A stretch of 64,000 nucleotides of DNA from Acidobacteriota bacterium. GTDB taxonomy: Bacteria > Acidobacteriota > Terriglobia > Acidiferrales > UBA7541. Shown piece after piece: positions 43,386 to 51,287 of the stretch. The position numbers were made by a program, and so were the translations under genes. The stretch's first letter is position 1. Every line of letters starts with the position of its first letter. The notes under the pieces were generated by a model, which ran no database searches, had not been told where the DNA came from, and saw only the letters and a list, made by a program, of their open reading frames with translations. Location of the stretch: the NCBI GenBank assembly GCA_013289695.1, contig JABCZK010000003.1, forward strand, positions 1-64,000. Direction: 5' to 3'.

Positions 43386-43694
43386 ATGCCCAGTCGACCG
43401 ATATTCGTCAGGACGTTCGGTATTGCCTTAGCCAGCCTGCTGTTGTGTGCGGTTTTTGCCTCAGAGTTGCCTGAGCTTCTTTCTCTGACCGATAACACTG
43501 CAAACGACTTTACGATGTGCAGCGTAAACTGGTTGGTCCCGCCCGTCCTCTTCAGCGCCATGAATGTCCGGAAATCCGCTGTAAAGTTCAACATTTCCAC
43601 GCCGGACTCGCATTTCGGCCGCCTCGGCTTACCGGAAAGGACAGAAATGGCTGACTCACAGCTTTCTGTCCTTTACTCCGTCCTACGCACATAG
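43386..43694 (+). CDS. Possible small secreted protein, low support
   Basis: A 102-codon frame from ATG 43386 with a hydrophobic N-terminus (FGIALASLLLCAVFA) and a Ser/Thr-rich remainder (SELPELLSLTDNTANDFTMCSVNW). No clear ribosome-binding site and no known family. It sits in a 1.1-kb space upstream of the kinase gene; the rest of that space (43695-44159) shows no convincing coding sequence. Confidence 0.35.
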   Translation: MPSRPIFVRTFGIALASLLLCAVFASELPELLSLTDNTANDFTMCSVNWLVPPVLFSAMNVRKSAVKFNISTPDSHFGRLGLPERTEMADSQLSVLYSVLRT

Positions 43695-44159
43695 CGCTCC
43701 TGTTACTACTTCCGACGATTCCAGCGAAGCGAGCTTTTCGAGTATGGCTGGAAAATAGCCCATTCAAGGAGTTGGATTTGGACATTGGCATCCGCAAGGG
43801 AGATTCGTTGAGGCGGAGGACGCTGGGGGCCTCCAGCCATGAAGGCGTTACAAGGCAGCATTTTCGGATTGCAATCGCAAGGACAAGCGACCGATTTTGT
43901 TCTGCTGCTGATGAATGCGCGCGCAACTTCGAGCATTCTATCAAGCAGGTTCAAGTTAGGAAGCGATGCCTCCGACGTAGCCGAACCCGTGGCACGGACT
44001 GGCTCCGGCCGAAACCGACGCCGGGATGCGAGTCGAGTGCTGTCTTGTTCGCGTGCCAGAGGAAGGTTTGCCGGTGGTTACGGCGAGACGAATCTCGAAA
44101 ACGGTTGGCAGTTAGGTCTGGCAAGACATCTTTCGGGGAAATGCCTGCGCCTGATTTCG

Positions 44160-45971
44160 ATGCTGTCGGCCCTCCTCGCTGTCGCTATCGCATTAGCGAG
44201 CGGGTCTAGCACCTCAGCACAAGTGCCGCTGAAGAAAGACGTCCTGATTCTCAATGAGGTGGGCCTCTCGCATGCCCTGACCGACCTAATGACCCACCAG
44301 ATTGTCGACGGGGTACGAAGCCCGGCGGGCCATGACGTTGAATTCTTCACAGAAAGCTTGGACTTACTCTATGTGGCTGACAGAGGGTCGTTTTCCGAAA
44401 GGGAGAACTGGCTTGTCGAGCAGTATGGCGGTCACAAGTTCGAAGCAGTCGTAGCCGTAGGGCCGGACTCAATTAGATTTTTAGCAAGCTATGCCCATAC
44501 CTTGTTCTCTGGCGTTCCCATCGTTATTTGTGGGAGTTCCTTAGAACAAGCGGGAACTTTGAATTTGGATTCCCGATTCACAGGAACATGGCAGAAACTC
44601 GATCCCGTGGGAACACTTGAAGCAGCCCTGCGCCTCTTTCCGAATACCCGCCACGTGTTCTTAGTTGGAGGGACTTCGGCTTATGATCGGGTGAAGATTG
44701 CAGCCACAAAAGAACTGCTCAGCTCTTTCCAGCCAAAAACGGAATTCTCCTATCTAGTTGACATGGAGATGGGAAAATTGCTCGAACAGCTCAGGAATCT
44801 ACCCGAGAACTCCATCGTGTTCTATATCTCTTTCTTCCAGGATGCCAGTGGAAACAGATTCCTCAATGCGACTAAGGCACTTCCTATGATCTCATCAGCT
44901 GCCAACGCCCCGGTATTTGGGATGTCGGACACGTATTTGGGACATGGCATCGTCGGCGGGGACCTGATGAATTTTCGAGAACAGGGAAGAGTCACAGCCC
45001 AGATCGTTTCGGAACTCCTCGATGGGGAAAAACCCGAAGATATTCCCATCAAGACTCTTGCGAGTACGTTCATGTTCGACTCGGGTGAACTGAAGCGTTG
45101 GCACGTTCCAGAAAGCCGGCTTCCTTACGGAAGTGTTGTACTCTTTCGCGAACCAAGTCTGTGGGAACGCACCAAGTGGCTTTGGGTCACTGCTCTCCTG
45201 ATCGCCTTGGTTCTTTCCGCCTTGGCCGCCTACCTGCAATATGGCCGAAGACAGTTGGCGTTAGCAAAACAGAGGGAAAGACATTTAAGCAGTGAGCTGA
45301 TCAATGCCGAGGAACAGGAGCGGCGCCGAATAGCTTCGGAACTTCACGATGACTTTAGCCAGAGACTGGCCGTCCTGTCGCTGGGTCTGGAGAACGTGGA
45401 CGAAGCAACGCCCGCATCACTCGCCGATGTGCATGAGCGACTGCGCGAACTTGTGAGATCCACGAGTGAACTCAGCACTGATCTCCACACCCTATCTCAC
45501 CAGCTCCATTCATCCACGCTCGAGAGCCTCGGACTTGTCCCTGCCGTCGCCGCCTTATGCAAGGAATTCACTGCCAATCAAGGCATCAGAGTCGACTTTA
45601 CGTCGACCGAAATTCCCCGGTCAGTACATCCCGACACAGCGCTTTGTGTTTTTCGCATCATTCAAGAAGGGCTGCGAAACTTCAAAAAGCATAGCGGCGC
45701 GGAGGAGGCGAAGGTGAACCTCAAAATGACCGCCGAGCGACTGGAAATCACTGTGCGAGATGAAGGTCACGGATTCGACTTGCAAGGCCTGGACAAGAAT
45801 GAGGGACTGGGCATTCGAAGCATGGAAGAACGCGCACGGTCGCTGGGTGGAAAATTCGAAATTCATTCGGAATCTGGAAAAGGGACAACCCTGAAGGCGA
45901 GCGTAGCGGTCACACCTGACCCAGGAGTTGTCAAAAAAACACTCAAGGGTCGTAGTGCGGGAGCGGTATGA
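44160..45971 (+). CDS. Sensor histidine kinase with ABC-type periplasmic-binding sensor domain
   Basis: About 603 residues from ATG 44160 (frame open to 43839). A signal segment (MLSALLAVAIALASG) is followed by residues 25-335 resembling a periplasmic substrate-binding protein (VLILNEVGLSHALTDLM, FEAVVAVGPDSIRFL, GVPIVICGSS, FPNTRHVFLVGGTSAYDR, FGMSDTYLGHGIVGG). One membrane helix follows (WLWVTALLIALVLSALAAYL), then a HisKA_3 dimerisation domain with the phospho-His at about 396 (ASELHDDFSQRLA) and a HATPase (VFRIIQEGLRNFKKHSG, VRDEGHGFDLQGL, GLGIRSMEERARSLGG). It should phosphorylate NarL/LuxR-type regulators such as 46196-46873. The putative ligand is unknown. Confidence 0.88.
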   Translation: MLSALLAVAIALASGSSTSAQVPLKKDVLILNEVGLSHALTDLMTHQIVDGVRSPAGHDVEFFTESLDLLYVADRGSFSERENWLVEQYGGHKFEAVVAVGPDSIRFLASYAHTLFSGVPIVICGSSLEQAGTLNLDSRFTGTWQKLDPVGTLEAALRLFPNTRHVFLVGGTSAYDRVKIAATKELLSSFQPKTEFSYLVDMEMGKLLEQLRNLPENSIVFYISFFQDASGNRFLNATKALPMISSAANAPVFGMSDTYLGHGIVGGDLMNFREQGRVTAQIVSELLDGEKPEDIPIKTLASTFMFDSGELKRWHVPESRLPYGSVVLFREPSLWERTKWLWVTALLIALVLSALAAYLQYGRRQLALAKQRERHLSSELINAEEQERRRIASELHDDFSQRLAVLSLGLENVDEATPASLADVHERLRELVRSTSELSTDLHTLSHQLHSSTLESLGLVPAVAALCKEFTANQGIRVDFTSTEIPRSVHPDTALCVFRIIQEGLRNFKKHSGAEEAKVNLKMTAERLEITVRDEGHGFDLQGLDKNEGLGIRSMEERARSLGGKFEIHSESGKGTTLKASVAVTPDPGVVKKTLKGRSAGAV

Positions 45972-46195
45972 GCTAGAATCGCCGAGCACCACGTCGTCCC
46001 TGCCCAAGGTTTGAGGGCGTTTCGGGGTTGGGAACACCGGGCGCCCCATTGTTAGTTTTGACAATTGTCGGCTGTTTTGCCTTTGGCTACTTTGCGCTGC
46101 ACTCAGGCCAGGCATCAACGCTGAGTGGCAGCTAGCCGAGCACAAGCTATAGAGTCCCAGGGCAGCTGCGATGCCCCACAAGGGGTTTTAGGACC

Positions 46196-46873
46196 ATGGA
46201 AACTGTGTCAAAGGACAGGGCCCGCCCGCGCTTCTTAATCGCGGATGACCACGCAATCTTTGCTGAGGCTTTAAGAGCCTTCTTGGAACGGACTTACCCA
46301 GTTGTTGGCGTGGTAGCCGACGGTCGCGCGCTGATTGAGGCAGCCCTCCGGCTTAAGCCCGAAGTCATTGTTGTTGATGTGGGGATGCCCGTCCTGAATG
46401 GGCTGGACGCCGCCCGCAGGATTAAGGAAGATGCTCCCAACGTTAAGTTCATCTTCCTGACGATGCAAGCGGATCCTAATCTGGCTGCCGCGGCCCTGGA
46501 ACTTGGGTTGATCGGGTTCGTCCTCAAACACGCGGCCGGGGCCGAATTGCTGAAGTCGATTGATCACGTGCTGCATGGCAAGGCCTATTTGAGTCCCCAA
46601 GTGAGGGCAAATGATTGGGTTGCCACAAAAACACGGGCACGCCAGTTTACGAAGGAATTGACCCAACGACAGCGGGAGATTGTTCAGCTGTATGCCGAAG
46701 GACGGCCGCTGAAGGAAATAGCGTCGCTGCTCAATTTAAGTGAAAAGACTGTTGAATTCCACAAGCATCACATAATGGAAGCTTTTCACCTGAAAAGTAA
46801 TGCAGGACTGATACTTTATGCTTTGAAACGCGGGCTAGTATTTGCAGATCCCGAACCGTCCCACGGGTGTTAG
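46196..46873 (+). CDS. NarL/LuxR-type response regulator
   Basis: A 225-residue regulator: receiver with DD pair (FLIADDHAIF), phospho-acceptor D61 (VIVVDVGMP), Thr and Lys (FIFLTMQ, GFVLKH), then a LuxR-type HTH (LTQRQREIVQLYAEGRPLKEIASLLNLSEKTVEFHKHHIMEAFHLKSNAGLILYALKRG). It lies 224 bp after the HisKA_3 kinase and is its natural partner. A palindromic operator-like site (C) lies 50 bp after its end, before the next receiver gene. It could bind the CTAGGGA palindromes, since NarL-type proteins bind such inverted repeats (inference). Confidence 0.92.
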   Translation: METVSKDRARPRFLIADDHAIFAEALRAFLERTYPVVGVVADGRALIEAALRLKPEVIVVDVGMPVLNGLDAARRIKEDAPNVKFIFLTMQADPNLAAAALELGLIGFVLKHAAGAELLKSIDHVLHGKAYLSPQVRANDWVATKTRARQFTKELTQRQREIVQLYAEGRPLKEIASLLNLSEKTVEFHKHHIMEAFHLKSNAGLILYALKRGLVFADPEPSHGC

Positions 46874-46923
46874 AGCCGCACACCACAAATCCCAGACCCT
46901 CCGCAAACCAGCAGATTAGTGCG

Positions 46924-46939
46924 CTAGGGATTTCCCCAG
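46924..46939 (+). promoter_or_regulatory. CTAGGGA-TT-TCCCCAG palindrome (site C)
   Basis: One mismatch from the perfect inverted repeat, between the NarL-type regulator and the receiver-only gene, 110 bp before the latter's start. Confidence 0.6.
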
Positions 46940-47048
46940 TAGCGAATTGCGTTCACGCCATCTAGCATCCCCTTGAATTTTAGTTTTGCACCATGGCTGC
47001 CCGCGTAACCGTGGCGAGTTCACGTGTGCGTTTCGGACGGAGGCGAAC

Positions 47049-47441
47049 TTGATTCGCCCGCGCATATTTTTGGCCGATGACCACAACGAATTCTTGGAAG
47101 CCGAAATCGCCCTGCTGCTGCCTCACTTTGAAATCGTGGGCATAGCAACCGACGGTGTATTCCTTGTATCTGAGGTTCAGCGCCTCAACCCGGACGTTGT
47201 TGTAGTTGACATCACGATGCCACGAATGAACGGCATTGATGCAGTCCACATGCTGATGAAGGCCGGTTCCACTGCCAAGTTTGTATTCCTGACGATTAGT
47301 ACTGGCGAAGAATTTGTCAGCGCTTGCCAGGAGGTGGGCGCTAGGGGCTACGTGTGGAAATCTCGAATGAAATCTCACCTGATCGCGGCAATTTATTCTG
47401 TTCTAGAGAACAAAATTTATGTTTCTCCATTAACTTCGACG
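47049..47441 (+). CDS. Receiver-domain-only response regulator
   Basis: A 131-residue single receiver domain starting at TTG 47049, supported by GGAGG 6 nt upstream; an in-frame ATG at 46986 lacks one. D10/D11 (FLADDHNEF), D54 (VVVDITMP), Thr in FLTIST and Lys in GYVWKS are intact. There is no output domain. It closely resembles the protein at 1182-1583. It may modulate phosphate flow from the neighbouring kinase. Confidence 0.88.
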
Positions 47442-47477
47442 TGATTGGAGTAAATACCAAAAATGGGGACCTTCTAG

Positions 47478-47493
47478 CTAGGGATTTCCCTAG
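47478..47493 (+). promoter_or_regulatory. CTAGGGA-TT-TCCCTAG palindrome (site D)
   Basis: Perfect 7-bp inverted repeat followed by TTG, 240 bp upstream of the DUF3300 gene that heads the RND-pump series. Confidence 0.65.
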
Positions 47494-47620
47494 TTGCCGC
47501 CGCGCTCGAAACGATCTAAATCGGTAGGGAGACTGACGGGGCCCCCCGAGCCCTTGTGAGTCCCAGCGTTGTTCGGAGCTAAACATGTCAGCCCAGATGT
47601 CGGACCTCAACCACTCACAA

Positions 47621-47653
47621 GAGGAGGAGCCCAAGCGTTTCGGGCTCCTCCTC
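47621..47653 (+). other. Perfect 12-bp inverted repeat
   Basis: GAGGAGGAGCCC (47621-47632) pairs with GGGCTCCTCCTC (47642-47653) around a 9-nt loop, without a T-run. It lies between site D and the DUF3300 start and could be a leader hairpin of that transcript or a terminator for the preceding receiver gene. Confidence 0.6.
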
Positions 47654-47734
47654 ACCTCGGTGCCGACGAGCAGAGGGAAATCTTAGAAGGGTGAGCGGAA
47701 GTTCAATCATGACAAAAAAACTGGTGGGTCAGAA

Positions 47735-48985
47735 ATGTTCCTGAAACTACCGCAGAAGTGTATGGCTATTCTCTGTTCTGCGCTGCTCGCGCCGGGATTT
47801 GTAGTGCAAGCGAATCAGTCTCAGGCACCGGCAGCCGGAACGGCCCAGCAAGAAGCTGCCACCTTATCGCCAGATGAACTGGACTCTCTGGTGGCCCCGA
47901 TCGCCTTGTACCCCGACCCCTTGCTCGCGCAAGTGCTCGCCGCATCGACCTACCCTTTGGAACTTGTGCAACTCCAGCAATGGTTGGAGAAAAACAAGAC
48001 CTTAAAGGACAAGGCGCTCGCTGATGCGGTGCAGAAGCAGCTTTGGGACCCCAGCGTTCAGGCCATGGCCGCGCTGCCGGATGTGGTCAAGCGCTTGGTG
48101 GATGACATTCAGTGGACCGCTGATCTCGGCAACGCATTCCTGGCGCAACAAGACGACGTCATGAGCGCCGTGCAGCGGATGCGAGCGAAGGCACAGGAGA
48201 AGGGGAACCTCAAATCCAATGAGCAAATAAAGGTTGAAACCAGGGTCGTGGAAAGCAAACAAGTGATCGTCGTCGAGCAGTCCAATCCGCAGGTTGTCTA
48301 CGTTCCAAGCTACGACCCAGTGGTGGTATACGGCCCTCCCGTCTACCCCTACCCGCCTATCTATTACCCTCCGCCCGGTTATTACGCCGCGGGAATGGCG
48401 ATCTCTTTCGGTGTTGGCTTGGCTATAGGAGCAGCTTGGGGTGGAGGTTGGGGTTATAACTGCGGGTGGGGCGGAGGAAACAACAACATCAACATTAATA
48501 ATAATAACAACTTCATTAACAACTCCAATCGGCAAAACGTCGGAAATCGTCCCTCGCAACAGCCTAGTGGCGGACGAGGCAACAGCTGGCAGCACAATCC
48601 ACAGCACCGTGGCGGAACTCCCTATGGAAATAGGGCGACGGCAAATAAGTACGGCGGCACAGCCCGTGGAGCTTCCGCTTCTGACCGTCAAGCCAATGCA
48701 CGGCGACAACAGTCTCGTCAGCAGGGCGGCGGTCGACAGCAGGCAGGCACAATGGATCGCGGCGGTGCCGGTGGCGGGAGACAGCCGGGCGCCAGCAACC
48801 GAGCGGCAGGGGGAGGCGACCGAGTAGGAAACCGACAAGTCTCGAGCGGTTCGGGCGGAAGAAGTTCCGGCGCCTTCGGTGGTTCTTCCCGAAGCGGGAG
48901 CGCAGCACGAGCCGGCAGTTCGCGTGGCAGCTCCAGCATGGGAGGCGGTGGCGGTCGCGGCGGCGGTGGCGGGCGGCGGAGGTAA
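47735..48985 (+). CDS. DUF3300-domain secreted protein with low-complexity C-terminus
   Basis: A 416-residue protein. Residues 1-26 are a signal peptide. The DUF3300 domain (LSPDELDSLVAPIALYPDPLLAQVLAASTYPLELVQLQQWLEKNKTLKDKALADAVQKQLWDPSVQAMAALPDVVKRL) is followed by a Pro/Tyr-rich segment (YVPSYDPVVVYG, then PP/Y repeats), a Gly-rich segment, an Asn run (about residues 248-262) and a Gly/Ser/Arg-rich tail ending GGGRGGGGGRRR. It is usually encoded next to DUF2950, as here. Function unknown; the surface-like tail suggests an envelope role. Confidence 0.9.
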   Translation: MFLKLPQKCMAILCSALLAPGFVVQANQSQAPAAGTAQQEAATLSPDELDSLVAPIALYPDPLLAQVLAASTYPLELVQLQQWLEKNKTLKDKALADAVQKQLWDPSVQAMAALPDVVKRLVDDIQWTADLGNAFLAQQDDVMSAVQRMRAKAQEKGNLKSNEQIKVETRVVESKQVIVVEQSNPQVVYVPSYDPVVVYGPPVYPYPPIYYPPPGYYAAGMAISFGVGLAIGAAWGGGWGYNCGWGGGNNNININNNNNFINNSNRQNVGNRPSQQPSGGRGNSWQHNPQHRGGTPYGNRATANKYGGTARGASASDRQANARRQQSRQQGGGRQQAGTMDRGGAGGGRQPGASNRAAGGGDRVGNRQVSSGSGGRSSGAFGGSSRSGSAARAGSSRGSSSMGGGGGRGGGGGRRR

Positions 48986-48992
48986 GCAGATC

Positions 48993-50015
48993 ATGGAGAA
49001 GAAAATTCAAATGACATCGAGAAAGCTGAACTCGTTAGCCCGGAATGCATTCGCGAAAGTTTCTCTAACCACCGTTTCTTGCACCTTTGCGCTACTCTGC
49101 TCATTGAGTTTGTTATCGCAACAGAAACCATCCGAAACTTCGTCGCAAAACCAGAAGACTTTCACGACTCCGAAAGAGGCTGCCGACGCGTTCGTGCGGG
49201 CTGCGGGGAACTTTGATGTGCCCGGGCTGGAGCAGATTCTCGGCCCGGGTAGCGAAGACTTGATCGCTTCGGAGGACTCGGTTCGGGACAAGAACATCGC
49301 TGTTGCGTTCGCTGCAAAGGCTCACGAGAAAAACTCCGTTGTGGTAGATCCCAAGAATCCTAACCGCGCCACCCTTGTGGTTGGAAACGACGATTGGCCA
49401 CTGCCGATCCCCATCGTCCAAAGAGATGGAAGATGGTTCTTCGACACCAAGGCAGGCCGTCAGGAAATTCTGTACCGTCGCATCGGAAGCAATGAATTAG
49501 ATGCCATCGAAATCTGCCGCGGCTATGTGGATGCCCAGCAGGAATATGCTTTGGAAAGGCATGACAACTCCCAAGTAAATCAGTACGCACAGAGAATTAT
49601 CAGCACCCCTGGAAAGCACGACGGTCTGGTCTGGTGGAACCCGGATAAGACCCTGGGCGGACCAATTGCCGAGGGTATCGCCGACGCCCTGCAAGAGGGC
49701 TACACGGATAAGGCCAAGCCATATCACGGATATTTCTACAAGATCTTGAAAGGACAGGGCCCCGCGGCCCCAATCGGCAGGATGGATTTTGTTGTAGAGG
49801 GGGCGATGATCGGAGGCTTCGCTCTTGCCGCGGCTCCTGCAGATTATCGCGTCACGGGCGTCAAGACATTCATCGTCAGTTACGAAGGAATTGTCTATCA
49901 GAGGGATTTGGGCCCGGATACGCTCAAGATTTTCAAGGAAATGGAGCTTTATGACCCTGACAAATCGTGGAGGCCCACGAATGACAATTGGCCGCCGAAT
50001 GCATTTAGTGACTAG
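48993..50015 (+). CDS. DUF2950-domain secreted protein
   Basis: A 340-residue exported protein of DUF2950. Start 48993 follows GGAGG; the frame also runs 5' within the previous gene. Signal: VSLTTVSCTFALLCSLSLLS. Family pattern: FTTPKEAADAFVRAAGNFDVPGLEQILG, DGRWFFDTKAGRQEILYRRIGSNELDAIEICRGYVDAQQEYA, and YHGYFYKILKGQGPAAPIGRMDFVVEGAMIGGFALAAAPADYRVTGVKTFIVSYEGIVYQRDLG. The function is not known. It follows DUF3300 with an 8-bp gap and precedes the pump operon. Confidence 0.92.
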   Translation: MEKKIQMTSRKLNSLARNAFAKVSLTTVSCTFALLCSLSLLSQQKPSETSSQNQKTFTTPKEAADAFVRAAGNFDVPGLEQILGPGSEDLIASEDSVRDKNIAVAFAAKAHEKNSVVVDPKNPNRATLVVGNDDWPLPIPIVQRDGRWFFDTKAGRQEILYRRIGSNELDAIEICRGYVDAQQEYALERHDNSQVNQYAQRIISTPGKHDGLVWWNPDKTLGGPIAEGIADALQEGYTDKAKPYHGYFYKILKGQGPAAPIGRMDFVVEGAMIGGFALAAAPADYRVTGVKTFIVSYEGIVYQRDLGPDTLKIFKEMELYDPDKSWRPTNDNWPPNAFSD

Positions 50016-50073
50016 GCTTCGGTGAGGGCCGACTGAGTCCCTTTATTGCCGCCGCAGTCCGGAGAGGAAACAG

Positions 50074-51285
50074 ATGACGACAGAGTCGCAATGCGCCATC
50101 ACGCTGCGCCGGCATCCTGAAATTATATCAAACAAGCAACTCTGCAGACGCTCTCGTGGTTCCCCTCTACTTCTGTGCGCATCACTACTGCTTGCCTGCG
50201 GTTTTGCAGGATGTTCTTCGCAGGAAGAAAAACCAGCTCCACCGCCCCCCGCAGTTACCGTCACGCCGGTTGTTCGAAAAGATGTGGACATCCAGCAGGA
50301 GTGGGTCGGAAGCATGCTTGGCAACATCGACGCCGATATTCGTCCCAAAGTCGACGGATTCTTGCTGACCCAGCTCTACTCGGAGGGGTCCTATGTCAAA
50401 AAAGGACAGCCGATGTTTCAGCTAGATCAGCGCCAGACACAGGCTGCCGTGCAGCAAGCCCAAGGGAAGCTTGAGCGCGCCCGGGCGGTTCTGGCGCAGG
50501 CGCAGATCGACGTGAAAAGGTACACACCGTTGGTGGCGCAAAGAGCTGTCAGTCAAGCCGAACTCGACAAGGCGACGAGTATGGAACGAGCGGCAACGGC
50601 AGAAGTGGACGCGGATCAGGCAGCCCTCGACAACGCGAAGTTGAATCTGGGCTGGACAACCGTGACATCGCCAATCTCCGGGATTGCCGGTATTTCCAAA
50701 GTTGGCGTCGGCGATCTCATGACCCCCACAACAGTCATGACGACGATATCAAATGTGAATCCCATCAACGTTGACTTCAGTATCGCCGAGCAGGACTACA
50801 TGCGATTTACCCGCGAAAAATCTGGACAGGCCGCAGGGCGATCCCTGCAGTTGATTTTAGGAGACGGCACATTATTCCCACACCGTGGGCGCGCACTTCT
50901 GGTGAACCGTGAGGTAGACACTCGGACCGGAACGATCCAGGTGAGGGCCGAGTTTCCGAATCCGGGCAACGTGCTGCGGCCGGGACAATATGCCCGCATT
51001 CGTGCCGTTACGGAGGTTCGCAAAGGTGCACTCCTGATTCCCCAGCAAGCAGTTTCCGAATTGCAGGGCATCTATCAGGTAGGAGTCGTGGGCTCAGACA
51101 ACAAAGCGACGATTAAAACAATGACACTGGGTCCACAATTCGGCGACATGTGGGTGGTCGATTCTGGACTTCAGGCGGGAGAGAACGTGATCGTCGACGG
51201 ATTGCAACGGATAAAGACGGGCATGACAGTAGCGCCTGTACCGTTCAAGGATACTCAGGCCAACGCACAGAGTGGTGAGAAGTAG
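50074..51285 (+). CDS. RND-pump periplasmic adaptor (membrane fusion) lipoprotein
   Basis: A 403-residue HlyD/AcrA-type protein. The lipobox is at about residue 47 (LACGFAGCSS). The domain order is: barrel-sandwich VTVTPVVRKDVDIQQEW, VDGFLLTQLYSEGSYVKKGQPMFQLDQRQTQAA, coiled coil from about 115 to 185 (AQGKLERARAVLAQAQIDVKRYTPLVAQRAVSQAELDKATS) and beta-barrel TPTTVMTTISNVNPINVDFSIAEQDYMRF. It links the inner-membrane permease to the outer-membrane channel. The stop lies 2 bp before the permease start. Confidence 0.93.
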   Translation: MTTESQCAITLRRHPEIISNKQLCRRSRGSPLLLCASLLLACGFAGCSSQEEKPAPPPPAVTVTPVVRKDVDIQQEWVGSMLGNIDADIRPKVDGFLLTQLYSEGSYVKKGQPMFQLDQRQTQAAVQQAQGKLERARAVLAQAQIDVKRYTPLVAQRAVSQAELDKATSMERAATAEVDADQAALDNAKLNLGWTTVTSPISGIAGISKVGVGDLMTPTTVMTTISNVNPINVDFSIAEQDYMRFTREKSGQAAGRSLQLILGDGTLFPHRGRALLVNREVDTRTGTIQVRAEFPNPGNVLRPGQYARIRAVTEVRKGALLIPQQAVSELQGIYQVGVVGSDNKATIKTMTLGPQFGDMWVVDSGLQAGENVIVDGLQRIKTGMTVAPVPFKDTQANAQSGEK

Positions 51286-51287
51286 CA

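Noticed and set aside
48480..48530. AAC/AAT-rich tract that might be taken for a microsatellite or CRISPR-like repeat
   Set aside because: It encodes the Asn run of the DUF3300 protein in frame and has no spacer structure.
48002..48994. Long minus-strand frame opposite the DUF3300 gene
   Set aside because: A mirror of the Gly/Ser/Arg-rich, GC-biased repeats on the plus strand; the plus strand has the real domain and ribosome-binding site.
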